From: Ligula intestinalis
Taxonomy: Eukaryota > Platyhelminthes > Cestoda > Diphyllobothriidea > Diphyllobothriidae
Length of the DNA: 64,000 nucleotides
Assembly: GCA_036362985.1 (NCBI GenBank)
Contig: JAYGXS010000004.1
Coordinates: forward strand, 26,096,633 to 26,160,632
Direction: 5' to 3'
Shown: positions 23,101 to 35,100 of the stretch, piece by piece
Numbering within the stretch: the stretch's first letter is position 1
Layout of the letters: the number at the start of each line of letters is the position of its first letter
Position numbers and translations under genes: made by a program
The notes under the pieces: generated by a model
Told to the model about the DNA's origin: nothing
Databases searched by the model: none
Seen by the model: only the letters and a program-made list of their open reading frames with translations

Positions 23101-26100
23101 AGTAGCTCAGTGGGCTAGAGCGTTGGCTGTACGAAAGCCTTGCCCTTGCTGGCATGGGTTCGAACCCCAATCGAAGCCGTCGAGTTCTTCACATCTAGAT
23201 CAAGGGAAAGGTTCCAAAAGGAAAAACAGAGGTTGGGCTTGTCTCCTAGCCTACTATTAGGTCAGATCAGTGAAGTCGGCTGCCACATGTCCTTCTAGGC
23301 GCCGCACTCTCCTCTCCTTTCTCAGGAGGAGTTGAGCTTCTAGGCTTAGTCAGCCACTCAGTCATACATGCGCAGCACGCACAGATAGGCTGCTTGCCCT
23401 GTCCTGCATGAATACGCATGCATGCGTGCGTGCGCTTGTACTTGCAGCTGTGTGTGGCTACGGGTGATCAGCCATTAGTAGCTGTTACTGGCCTCATGTG
23501 TGCGTGTGCATGGAGAGTGCAGTTGTGCGTGTCCTCCTCCCCCCCCCCTCCCTCCCACACTGAACAGACAGGAGACACCCTCCCCCCCCCACTACTATAC
23601 CCCTGCTTTAGCACTCACGAACATAGGCACACACACACATATATACACAAAGTAAATCGTCATGTGCGGCGCGTGAGCATGTTTCTGTGGTCGGCTGCCT
23701 AGGACATTTGCATACTTGCTGCCAATAAACCTGATTCATAAAACAGGCGGCAGTGGGGGCGGGAAGGGTCAAATCACTCTAGAGCCACTATGGCAATCAC
23801 ACAGGCGCGTTCAGGACGCACGTAGCAACCAGCTACCATTACGTCCCACGCACACACACAGGGGAGCCGGGTCAAGGCGACTGCTAGGCTGTCGCCAGGT
23901 GTACGTGAGCGTTATGAAAGTCTCTTGCCGAAAGAGCCTTTTCTTTCAACATCGGAGCAACAAAAGGGAACCCAACATCTGACTTTCGGGGACGCACTGC
24001 TCACCGATGTGACTCGGTTATCAGACTGGCTGTGGGTGTTTTGTTTGGCTGTGGAACTCCCGCCTTTGTTAACCGGCTGCTACGAGAAGCAGCTGTTTCA
24101 TCGTTAATGCATGTGCCTTTGACGCTTTCCGTGCCTTTTTCAATTAACCTTAATCAAGGCCGGAAAATGGTCTTGGGGATGTCTGCTTTACAAGTGCAGC
24201 AATCTTCGAAAAGCACATCCACTCGGCGCACCGAATGTCTTTTTGTACGAGATCACTGTCGTGACGCTATACTGTGTTTACATTTGCATGCATAAGCACG
24301 TATTATAATAACTCAATGCATTGATTTTCTTATCCCATAACCTCCTGGAGCGCGGCAAGTGGTCTTCTTCTTTTATGTGTCTAAAAGTTTGCAAGTAGAA
24401 GGTTCGTAAGTGGAGGAATATCTGTATTTGGGGCTTTAGTGTTGACTATCTTACGCAGACAAGAAACCACAACTCCAATCCCCCTCTACTTGTTATGTAT
24501 ACCCATTTGCCTGACATCCTATCTGGCTAGCATAGATAACTGCAACTCGCATATTCTCCTCTATTGACAAGATTTAACCAGGTAGGACGCCTGGTGATTG
24601 CTTCGAACTGTTAGGTATGGCGACAAGACTTTTACGATCTTGTTTAGTCTGTAGGCTTCTGCTACTTTTGTGAAAACGCATGACGGGTTGAAGATTTCTT
24701 CTTGTGACCAGGACGCCTAGGTGAGATGTATGAAAACGAACCTTCCGGGCAAGACCCCCGACCATCATGAGATGCTACGACCTGTAGAGACTTTGTTTTG
24801 TCCGCATTTTACTAAACTGGAAATGGGTATTTATTCTTTGCCGGAGATATGAAGAGGAGCCAATATAACGAACCGCAGAATGACACTAGGAAGAACCACC
24901 GCATACTCACTGTTGCGCTCTCTGCATGTCCCCTCCAAGCTCTCTAGGGTTCAGCTATTCACGTGTTCTGTAAATATTCCCATGGGAATACTTGCAGAAC
25001 TTAGACAGTTCAAATATCCCTCGGCGTTCAAGGAACTCAACGAATTCCTGAAGTTTGACACCAAGCTTGCTGAGGCAAACGTGACAGCCAAATTCCTATC
25101 AGGATGTATGAACTGGGCTGAATATCCGAGATATTCACGTGTTCTTTACTCCACGTGTCCGGAAAACTGTATCTTCGTTGATAGTGCTTGTGGTGGTTTC
25201 TACAACTTTTTTGTAACAAATGACTGAGCTCTCTTGTGGACAATCAGCTAACATTATTTACAATCGAATCACTCTTATGCGGTTTGTCCTCGTTCAAGTA
25301 ATCCGATGCTGGGTGGAGGATAATAGTAACTTGATGGAAGCTGGCCGTGCATTAATTCAACCTAAATTAAAAGGACTACTAGGAGCTACAACGCCTGCAC
25401 TAGAGCGATTCCGACTATTGGGCAGAAAGCAGCGAATGTACGGCTAGTTCGCCCGAATCCCGTCGCCGACTAGCCTATCCCAGATGAGTCACGGCCTGCC
25501 TCACAGCGTTGAAAATTCACTTCAGGATGTTAAGCCCATCTCCCTCATCCTCTCCCCCTCCGTCGGACTGGGACGAAAGGATGGCCTATTGATGGTGATC
25601 ACTGCACGCCAAAAGCTCGCATGGGGGAGACGAGGATGAGTTATCTATCCGAACCACCGGGTCACGCATAACCATTTGAACTCCCGCATCTGTCCACCCC
25701 TCCGAGTCTCATCCAAACCCGGCTAGGACGTTATTAACCTAACCCTGTCGGTCACACACCCCTCCGAGAAATCACCCCGAAACATCATCCTGGTGTGACC
25801 TTGGTGTTTGGGATCTTCCAATCTGCTCGGTTTTTCATCCCTTGTTCATTAAATTAAGAGTTGTGAGACAGCTTATTTGAGCAGAGCAAATGAAAATCCC
25901 AGGTGGTAGTAGCTGTTTCCTTCTTTCTCCCTCATTCTTTCGCGTATTTTTCTTTCACTCATCCTACCGTCACTGTGTTCAACTTACTCGCTATTTTTCG
26001 TGTCAGCTACAGCTATGAACACGCGCTACCACATAGTTCCGTCTTGTTTGTTAAAATGGATAGTATTTAAAGTTAGAAACTGTGTAAATACGCTCTCCTT

Positions 26101-29100
26101 TTAAGCAAGTCTGGGCTGTGTCGCAAAGTCGCAGTATTTTGCATGTTTTTGTTCGGAGTGGGAGTAGACAGTTAAAATATCAAGCGGGATTTTTTATCTA
26201 TCCTCTAGCCATTTCCTCGCTTGTGTACACTCCGCGACAGTTTACAGTCGAAGTTACACCACCACCACCACCAGCCTATTCTGTAACAAGCCCATTATCG
26301 CTTGTGTTATGCGACGTCTCCGACGCACAGTAATTGTAAGCCTCCATGGATCACTTAACCAAGCGCTGAGAGGTTATCTACCGGTCTATTTGCCTGCCTA
26401 GTCTCCCACGTTATCTTTTTTTAGCGCGCGCATGTGGGTAGGCTTTGACTTCCAGAGTTGAAGAACACTGTGGGAGCAGATGGCCGTCTCTCAGGAACAG
26501 AGATGGTCGGTTGAAAGAGGCCGTCTTCCGAATAGCGCTCTTCCTCTTTCTCTCCTTATTTTTTTCTACTATTCAGATGCCATATCGACTGAATAAAATT
26601 CAGTCAGCTGTTAATGGAATTTTCTCAATTTTCCGAATAGCGCTCTTCCTCTTTCTCTCCTTATTTTTTTCTACTATTCAGATGCGTAATCAGACGAAAA
26701 TGCGGGGTTCTTGCTTCTGTTGCCCTGGTCAGCCCTCGCTTTCCATCTAGTGACGTCCGTGTAACCACTCTATATTAACTGCGAATTTCAAAGCTATTAC
26801 CTTATGAGAAAGAGAGCCTCCAGAGGTCGCATCCTGTGCATCCCTCAAATTACTCTTCATTTTCCGTTATTGCTTAAATCCAATCATGAAGAGGTGAGAA
26901 GAGAAGCCGGCTTTTCCTACCGGGTTGGACCTCCAAACCTGGGGCTCGGTATGGCTGACTGATGACGGCCGCTAAGCCAAAAATCGCAGTCTCGGTTTCC
27001 CTTGTTTTCAGTACTCTTTCTAGAAAAGTTGTGACAGTAAGGCGACAGTAAGGTCTTCCCATCGTCACAGCATCGTTTGTGAACTTCGTGACCTTTTTAC
27101 AATAGAAAGCAGCTGGAATTACAGTCGAGTAACTGTCTCATGATATGTTAACCGAAATTCTGAAATGTGTTTTTCATTCGAAAAGATACTTAAGTAGGGT
27201 TCTAATAGCAATTAATGTATAGCCCTATTCTACGACATTCAAGTCACGTCAGGCTGGTGGCTTTTGAACGAGCTTCTTTTTTTATCAGTTGCAAAAATTA
27301 CGCTATTTAAAAATGGTTTCTTAAGCAGTATTCATGAAATATGTTGAAGCCTGGAACGCCTATTGAAACAGCATTGTACGTCTACGTTTATTAATTCGTC
27401 TTATGAAATAAAACAACATGGGCCATATCGACTGAATAAAATTCAGTCAGCTGTTAATGGAATTTTCTCAAAAAAATGGAAAGCAAATTTGATTTTCCTT
27501 AAATCTAGTGTGTAGACTTATATTATGGAGACAGAAAACGCATTTTGGATTCACATTTTGAGAAATTTCAAACTTTTCGAGGGAGAAAATAGTAGCAGAC
27601 GTCATTTATTAAGAATTATTTTAACAAACCAAACTACTGTGACTGTTTTCTATGGAACAATTATATTTTTGTGGGGTTTCCAAACTGAACGTGAAAATAA
27701 CTCTAAAATGTAGTTATTTTTATTGAGAGTAATTTTTGCAGACGGTTGGAAGGAAATTCACTCCTAAGGCAGTATTCTAGTATAACCGCAATATTTTGCT
27801 TTCGTTTGCAAAATAATCAGCTATGGAGTTCCATCTAAGTAAGCCCTCCCGGTTGAACTCACATTTCAGAATTTCAATAAAAGTGGCGTGAAGGAAGTCG
27901 TACTTCTGACTCGTCGATTTAGCCGCACTTGTGGACTATTGACGTTTTGCATGCAGGCTTATTAACCAGTCTTGTAGCAGAATATGCTCGAGTGTGCGAC
28001 CGTCTGAAGAAGGCATAAATGGTTCCAAAACGGCGACCTCCTTCGTTTCTCGCGTTTGCACCAGCTCACCTCCGATTTTTAGGTTAAACTCCGTCTGTAC
28101 TGAATACTTAAGTGAGCAGTGCGTTCAACGGATTAGAGCCGAAGCCTGTAGATCAACACCGATTTAGAAATGTGCGGTTTTAGCTGCCTCGGTCATCTTT
28201 TATATACTACCTTTACCGATGGAAAATTGATTCAGAGGTGGATTCAACCCATCCAACATGTTTACCAAAGCGGGCAGCCAGAGGTCTCGAGTCTCACGTG
28301 ATTTCACCAAAATATGCTCCCTTTGACGGCTTTCGTATCCTAACTCTGGCGAAGCCTGGTTCTCGCAACATGCTCTCGTCCTGTTTGCAGTGAAATTTAT
28401 TCACACTTTTCAGAATGCATTGGACTCTTTCTGTGCGCCCGCTTGCAACACTGACCGGTAGCCAGGTCAGACAAGCGACTTGAGGACATTCCTCATTTGC
28501 GTGTTGACCGGAACGGCGTTTAATGCTAAAGCTGTCTGACTATGCAAATTAAGGACCCTGTGTACCAGATTTTAGCCTTTAACTCCTCCTTAAGCGTCGA
28601 TTGGATCGGATTGGAACATCTAAACTGCCATACTATTCACCCGGCGAACTCCCTCAAAACTATGCAGTCAGAGGACCCATTAATGAATCGCGTTCATCTT
28701 CAAATTTTGTGACCCCTCTGGCAAGTGTGTTCTGTTAAAAGTTTTTCGGAAACTAGTCTTGTTGCTTTCTGAGTAACCCCTTATCTGCGCATGCCTCAGA
28801 TCTGTTTACGATTACCTATGACTAAGGATTCCCGACGGAATCCGAAACGTCAGGAAAATAAAGTCCTTGTTCCAGTGATCGCATCTTCTTCTTCTTCAGA
28901 ACTTGAGTAACCTCCGTCGGCACTAGCTCTGGCCCTATTTACAGTCTGATAGCGTACAGATGCTCATCTGAATCAGGTTGAATTTGAGCTTTGGATTATG
29001 AGTGAGGCACTTTAGGTTAGCTTTTAGCAGGAACGTAAGGACTCCTTTTTTAATGTGGAGTCAGGTTAATGGAGCTACTTATAGTTATAAGGAAGCATGT

Positions 29101-32100
29101 CAGTTGAGAGTTTTGATGCAAGTTAGGATTTGTCTTCCTCCTCCTCCTCCTCATCATTATCAGCACCTTCATAATTATGCTTCCATAACCAGAAAAATGG
29201 TGCATTGGCTACTTGTGCAACCAGCTTACAGAGCCGTTACGATCAGTCGGTATGCCGTGTTCTGCCATTAGTGCAGCTACTGGTCACGGCACTCGATCAC
29301 CGACAGAAATAAATATCGTGCGCCGGCAGAAAAAAAACATCGTTCGCCTGACGTTCCGGATAAACTCTCGTACCAAAAATACAGAAACGGCAACCCGTGA
29401 AGGTAGCAAACGTGCGAGGCGTGCGGTATATGTAAAATGCTGCTGTCACTCCACCACACGCACCTTCTATACTTACCTGGCTTCGACAGGTGCGTCCGAG
29501 TAGTTACTGGGCGTGAGTTTATAACTGAATTTAGAAGGCAATTTAGCTCATCAGCGCTGTCATTTTCACTAGCACGTTCCGCGCATACCCGGTCTAGGCA
29601 AAGTCGTAACACATGATAAGGGGGTGGGGGATCAATATGTTTGTTAGTGGGTTGAATAACCGTAGCTCATTCAACTGCCAAGATTTTGGCCTCTCCAAAC
29701 ACTAACGAGTCCCGTCCTGCCTCATCTGCTGTCAGTAGTCTCCCGGGTTCTCTAACGTACTGCTTTTACTCACAACGATGTGAAACGATCGCTGTAGTTT
29801 CTTTCCACGCTAACTGACGCCTTGACCTCATGATGGTTACCTCCTACCCTTAGTGACGTGTGAACGCTACTCACGCATCGTAGGATGGTCCTCATGTACT
29901 GGAGCTCGTGCCAATATTTTGGTCTTGTTCGCTCCTTGCCTCGGCGAGAGTTCGTTGGTAGCCATTCGCTCTGAGCATTCGTCGAATTTATTGCAATTCA
30001 GCCCCCCCCTTTTTATGTTCCACTGCAGAGTCTTTCAAGGTGCCGCAAGAACGACCACATGCTGCCGTTGAGGCTCAGCCCATGCGTCATATTTATCGCT
30101 TTCTCGAGCACCAGCTTTTAAGCCAGCACAAAAGAGTAACACATCACGGAAAACTATCTGTTTGTTTTCTCCTTCTTCTTCTTCTTCTTCTTCTTCTTCT
30201 TCTTCTTCTTCTTCTTCTTCTTCTTCTTCTTCTTCTTCTTCTTCCTCCTCCTCCTCCTTTTTGATTGATTCATCAAAAATGCATCTGTGGGGCCTCCTTC
30301 TGACGTTAAAGTCTGATCAGGTTCAATTTTGGCGGGGTAATAATCAACATACTGCAACAATGTGTAAGTAGAGCTTCCAGCGTCTAGAAATCGGTGAACC
30401 CTTAGTGGGCCTTTCACCTTCTCGTTTATTGTTTCATCAAACTTGATATACGTTTTGAGAGGAACCTTGGGTGTTGGAGCATTCGGAAGCACTCATGACT
30501 ATTCCCCGCCTGGTCTTATTTTATATTCCAGTTAAATTCAAGCAACTCAACTGACGCATCCTGAGGATTGCAGTAGATGTAAGTGACATAGAAAGGTATC
30601 CTGATTTCCTTTTATATGAGCTTTAACTCTTTAAGTTTCTCCAACTTTTATACTGGCGAATTATGGTGTTTGGATCAGCAGCAAGAAGCCTGAAGCTTTG
30701 CAACAACCGTTTCATCAGTTTGTACACTGGAATCTCTTTGAGTGATACAATGGTCTGTTAGGGGTGTCTCCTTTATTTGAAAACCTTATAACCCAATTAA
30801 GGTAGTCTCTTGGCCTCTCTCTATACGCCAGTAGGTCAGCAATTTTGTCCACGGGTTCCCCTCTATCAGCACTGCTGCATAATTTGACATGTAGTTATAT
30901 TTTTTGCCTGGGTTAAATCCATAGGAAACACGAAATAGACGATCTCTCAGTAGGTTCTCTACCTTCTAGAAGTAGTCTGTTCTGTACGACAGAAGGCTCC
31001 TTTGCGCTGTGGGAGGATACCGTATTTGTTATCGTTCTCAAACCCTATAAACTAGGGTGTAGTTGCAGGTGATGTTACACCGAAAAAGCGGAAAGTTTGG
31101 TCGTTAATGAACGTTCACTGATCGTTAGTGGAAGTCACTCGTCCTTCTCTGCCTTGGGGCTCATTCTCCAGCTGTGCCAGTAGCCGTTCAGCTGCTAGTA
31201 TTATAGGCAAATGAAAATTGCTGGTAAAAGCAAGGGAGACTAGCATGGTCATTTCTGTCGCATTAGGTGTCATCAGCCAGCCATACCTAGTCCCAAGTGG
31301 TGCCCCAACCGAGGCTCGAACCCGCGGCCTTGTTGATCAGAAGTTCAAGCTGCCAACCATTCAGCCACGGGCTCGTTGTCTTGCCAAAAAGGTTACCTCT
31401 GGTGTAAACGGCCCAATACACAAATGCCAACACGGCTAACTGTTCACCCGAGGGAACTCGATCACACCTTCAAGTTCGACTTGGCCTGGGCGACGTAATT
31501 AGTCGTGTTCGGAGCGCGAACATTAACACTGTTTCAAATTCCAGCTGACCGAGCAATCGGCACCTCGATAAGCACGTTTAGTGATCAAATTACGGGCATT
31601 AACGGCTTGGACACGGGCGAACAAGCCGTAACTATCCTTGCAACAAACTTTGTGGGAAACTAAGAGACTTCAGTTTAGTAGGCATTTCGTCTCTCAGCAA
31701 CTACGTCTTAGCGGGTACAATCCCCTAGTGTCTGCAACCGTTGTCTCTTATTGTCTTCGTGCATGAAGCATTATTGTTTTAACGATTGAGGCTCCTATTT
31801 TTCGGTTGATTCTTGCCATTCTCCTTTCCGCCTCTACCAGTCAGCATATGGGGGTAGGTTGGCTACAATATTTAAATATTCGTCGTAGGCATGCGGGTTG
31901 GTAGCGCTAGGAGGGTTTACTGGATACTCTGCTGGCTCAGTTGGTCAGTTAGCGTTCACGAGCAACCATCTCAGTGGACAGAGTGATTGTTTTATGAAAG
32001 CCCTTCCCAACCCTCGGATTCTCTCGGCGATTTAATGAAGAAACAATTAGAGTAGCAACACGCCAACATCCTGTTTCCTGTTTAAAACAGAAACCGTTTG

Positions 32101-35100
32101 AATGCTTCCGGAAGCTTAGTGCAACATAGCTCTTTCAGCCAAGCAAGTATTTATAAGTGGTTTGGGCGGTTCAAAAATAGCTAAATTGTACTTGAAGCTG
32201 AACCCTGTTTGGGTCAGTCCTCAACTCCGGAAATGAAATTTTATATCCGGGATGGCTTGTCCTTACGACCTCAAATGACTCGTCCACGTTGAACTGGTTC
32301 CTCATGACAATAGAGTTGTTATAACCTTGTGTGTTCCAATGCCAACACTGGTCATGTCCCCCAGTTATGTGTTAGGAAGAGAAGGCAGAACAGGATAGCA
32401 GATTGTACTTTACTGTCAGCTCTACTAGTACATCAGCTCTGTTTCCTGTGTGTCCATCAGCTTGTCTTCTGTGTCCGTCAGCAGGTTGTGTTCTGTCGTC
32501 GTCTCGGCCAACATCGTTCCGTGTCGCCAGCAGCCGTGTCCCGGGTCGCTAGCAGCAGAATCTCGGGTCGTCGGTACCGCGTCTCCAGCAACAGAATGCC
32601 GCCTTCAGTGCTGGCAGCATACTTAAGGGCCAGTAGTCATTATTCCCTATTGGCTCTCCACGAGTGGCCTCTACAGGCAGCCGTCATGCCTCCAGCCATC
32701 GTGTCCTTAGCGTAACCTCCCGATAGCAGCAACCCGGCCACGGGGCTGTATCGCCTGCGCGTGCCTCCTTTGTCCGCCCTTTGATGGTCGCTTGTAAGTA
32801 CATGAGCCGGTCACCAGTAAGGTCTCTTTGTCCTGGTACCCTTAGCATTGCCCGAGTGATAACTCGCGTCCGGGCCGTCCCAACAACAGTGAACCCACAT
32901 TACTAGCTGCATGTTCTGAAGCGATTGTGCGAGGCAGAAACAAAAAAACGATCTAAATTGCAGCGATTGGGTGGACTGGCTGTTTCAGTATGCCAACACG
33001 CCTGTCCACACAGCGATCTAATAAAACGGCATGACAGCGGTATCTCAGTCGTCTTACTCACTCGCCCTAGCCCCCAGGGACTCTGTTCCATTCCCAAGAA
33101 TGAAGCAAACCACAAAGGAAAAACATTTTCGGAAGGTGGCCGAGGTCAAGAAAAAATTGCGGCAGGTACTCCATAGTGTTAGTTCAGTATGTAAATAAAT
33201 AAATGTAAATAAATAATCTTCGTTTTTTGGGGATATCCCTTCGTACTTCAATATTCGAGTCATCAAGTGAGTAGTTTCATCGCAAACGAGGATGCTTGTT
33301 TCGTCGAACGTAAAGGGAACAACCGTTGGGGATAAAAAGAGCTGGATTGGATTATAGAGGATCTGAGGCTTGCACGTCATTGTCCCCCCGGCCAGGTTGC
33401 ATCTAACCGGCCGGGGAGGTTGACTAGAGTCCACTTGTTAACCAGGCGATCAGTCCCTTCTTTCTTTTGACGACACAGTTGGTCCCTCGCCCCTTAACTC
33501 CACACAAAAATCACCCAGCCTTCCAGAAACAGGCAGATCAGCCTCTGTTTTTTGTCCATCTGTCTAAATTGTCGTGCCTGCGTCCAGCCCAACTTCGTCC
33601 AGAGCTGGACAAGTTCATAGACGTTGACTCTGTTCTCCGCTTCATTTAGGGTTCACCTCTGACAGCCCTCCCTACATCACGAAGTTCACCTGAGCTTTTT
33701 GAAATGCCTAGTAGTTTTGTTCCCTGAATCGAAATCCGGCACTGCAGTCCTTGAAGACGAAAAAGTGTCCAAGTAGAGGAGCGACAGTACTAGAAGCGAC
33801 TACTCGCTTATAACAACGCCCCACCACCGCCTACCGGAGTTATGCCTTTACATTTTTGTATCTTTCCGGAAGGGGGAGGGGCGCCTTTAACATTCGTTTG
33901 CTAAGTCGACACATTGTTCCCCTGTCCTGCCCTGTCCTGCCCTGTCCGCAAGTGTCCTACAACATACCAAATCTAAAGTTAACATTACTTGCAAGGCCAT
34001 TGATTTTTTGGATGGCTGCGGCGAATTGAGAATCAAGTGGCAGACTTAGTTTGCTCTAACTTTTGCTACCTATAAAGCCAGAAGACCTTAGAAATTTCCC
34101 TCTAACTCTGTGAACCAACTAGTAAGTTACGTAGCATCTCTTGGCAAGACCATTCTGCTTTATCTTTGATGAGAATCTGAAATAATGTGACAATCTCTCT
34201 ATGCTTCAATACTTGGCGTTTTTAAGATCTGTGTTATTGGTCAAAGTCCTCGGGTATCCTGAGAATAGTAGACAACAATATGAGGGGCAGCATATGCAAC
34301 TTCGACGAACGACTTTTGGTCACCTGAATGGTTCAACTTTTCACGCGTTATTCTTCTTAGAGTGTAAGCATGTTTTTTTTACGACAAACATCGCCGGTGA
34401 CACTGCAAGTGAAGTGCTTACTCATTGACACGTGACAGCTCCCGTGAAAACCTTGTGAAAAATAAGGCCAAATATCTTTCTCAAACAGACCCTGTGAAGT
34501 GCCAACTTGCATCCTGTTGTGCATTGCCCGCTTCCATGTTGCCGCGAATTATACACAGAATAAATTGAACTCAACAAAAGCGAACGTCTGGGGAAAATAT
34601 CCGGGCCTTCGAACCGGAAACGGTAACCACCTACGAAATTCGTCCGATAAACCGCACCTCCTTATCTTTCTCCTACCCACTCAATAAGTATTGCATAAAG
34701 CCACTTTTCTTGTAGAAAACTGGACTTACTATGTGCTAATTATACTATTTGTATACTTACTGTGACCCTAAACGAGCCGTGTAGTGGACGCGCTGGACCA
34801 ACACGGTGGCTCAATCGGGACACGCAAGGGTTATTCGGGTTGGACTCCCATAAGAAACGCTGAACAAGAGTGAGGGGAGGGGGGCGGTGACACGCGTCGG
34901 TGCAGGCTCACGCCATGCCAGCAACCTGCTCCCGATACCGCCTCCGGTCTTCTTGGTCCTGTCTTGACACCGGGCTCAGAGGGGTGAGGGAAGAGAGCTT
35001 TCGGTAGATGCAACGCAAGTCTACTAACACTTAAAAGTCATCCACGCGCTAATGGTCGACCACCATCGCGTGGAACACATAGTGAACCTCGTCAAAATCA

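Noticed and set aside
23100..23190. Genuine tRNA gene
   Set aside because: Promoter boxes are perfect, but the acceptor ends do not pair and the anticodon arm is too long, so I call it a tRNA-like SINE head.
24880..25227. A 115-codon open frame in intron 7
   Set aside because: No recognisable motif or splice partner. Its length is within what is expected by chance in 14 kb of two-strand sequence.
30040..30492. Open frames with poly-Leu, poly-Ser and poly-Lys
   Set aside because: They are translations of the (CTT)n microsatellite.
32329..32715. 128-codon frame with GTCGCCAGCAGCC-like imperfect repeats
   Set aside because: Looks like composition-driven reading through a degenerate repeat. 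No conserved residue pattern or splice context.
33917..33950. CRISPR-like short repeat
   Set aside because: Only three adjoining ten-base units without spacers, in a eukaryotic intron.
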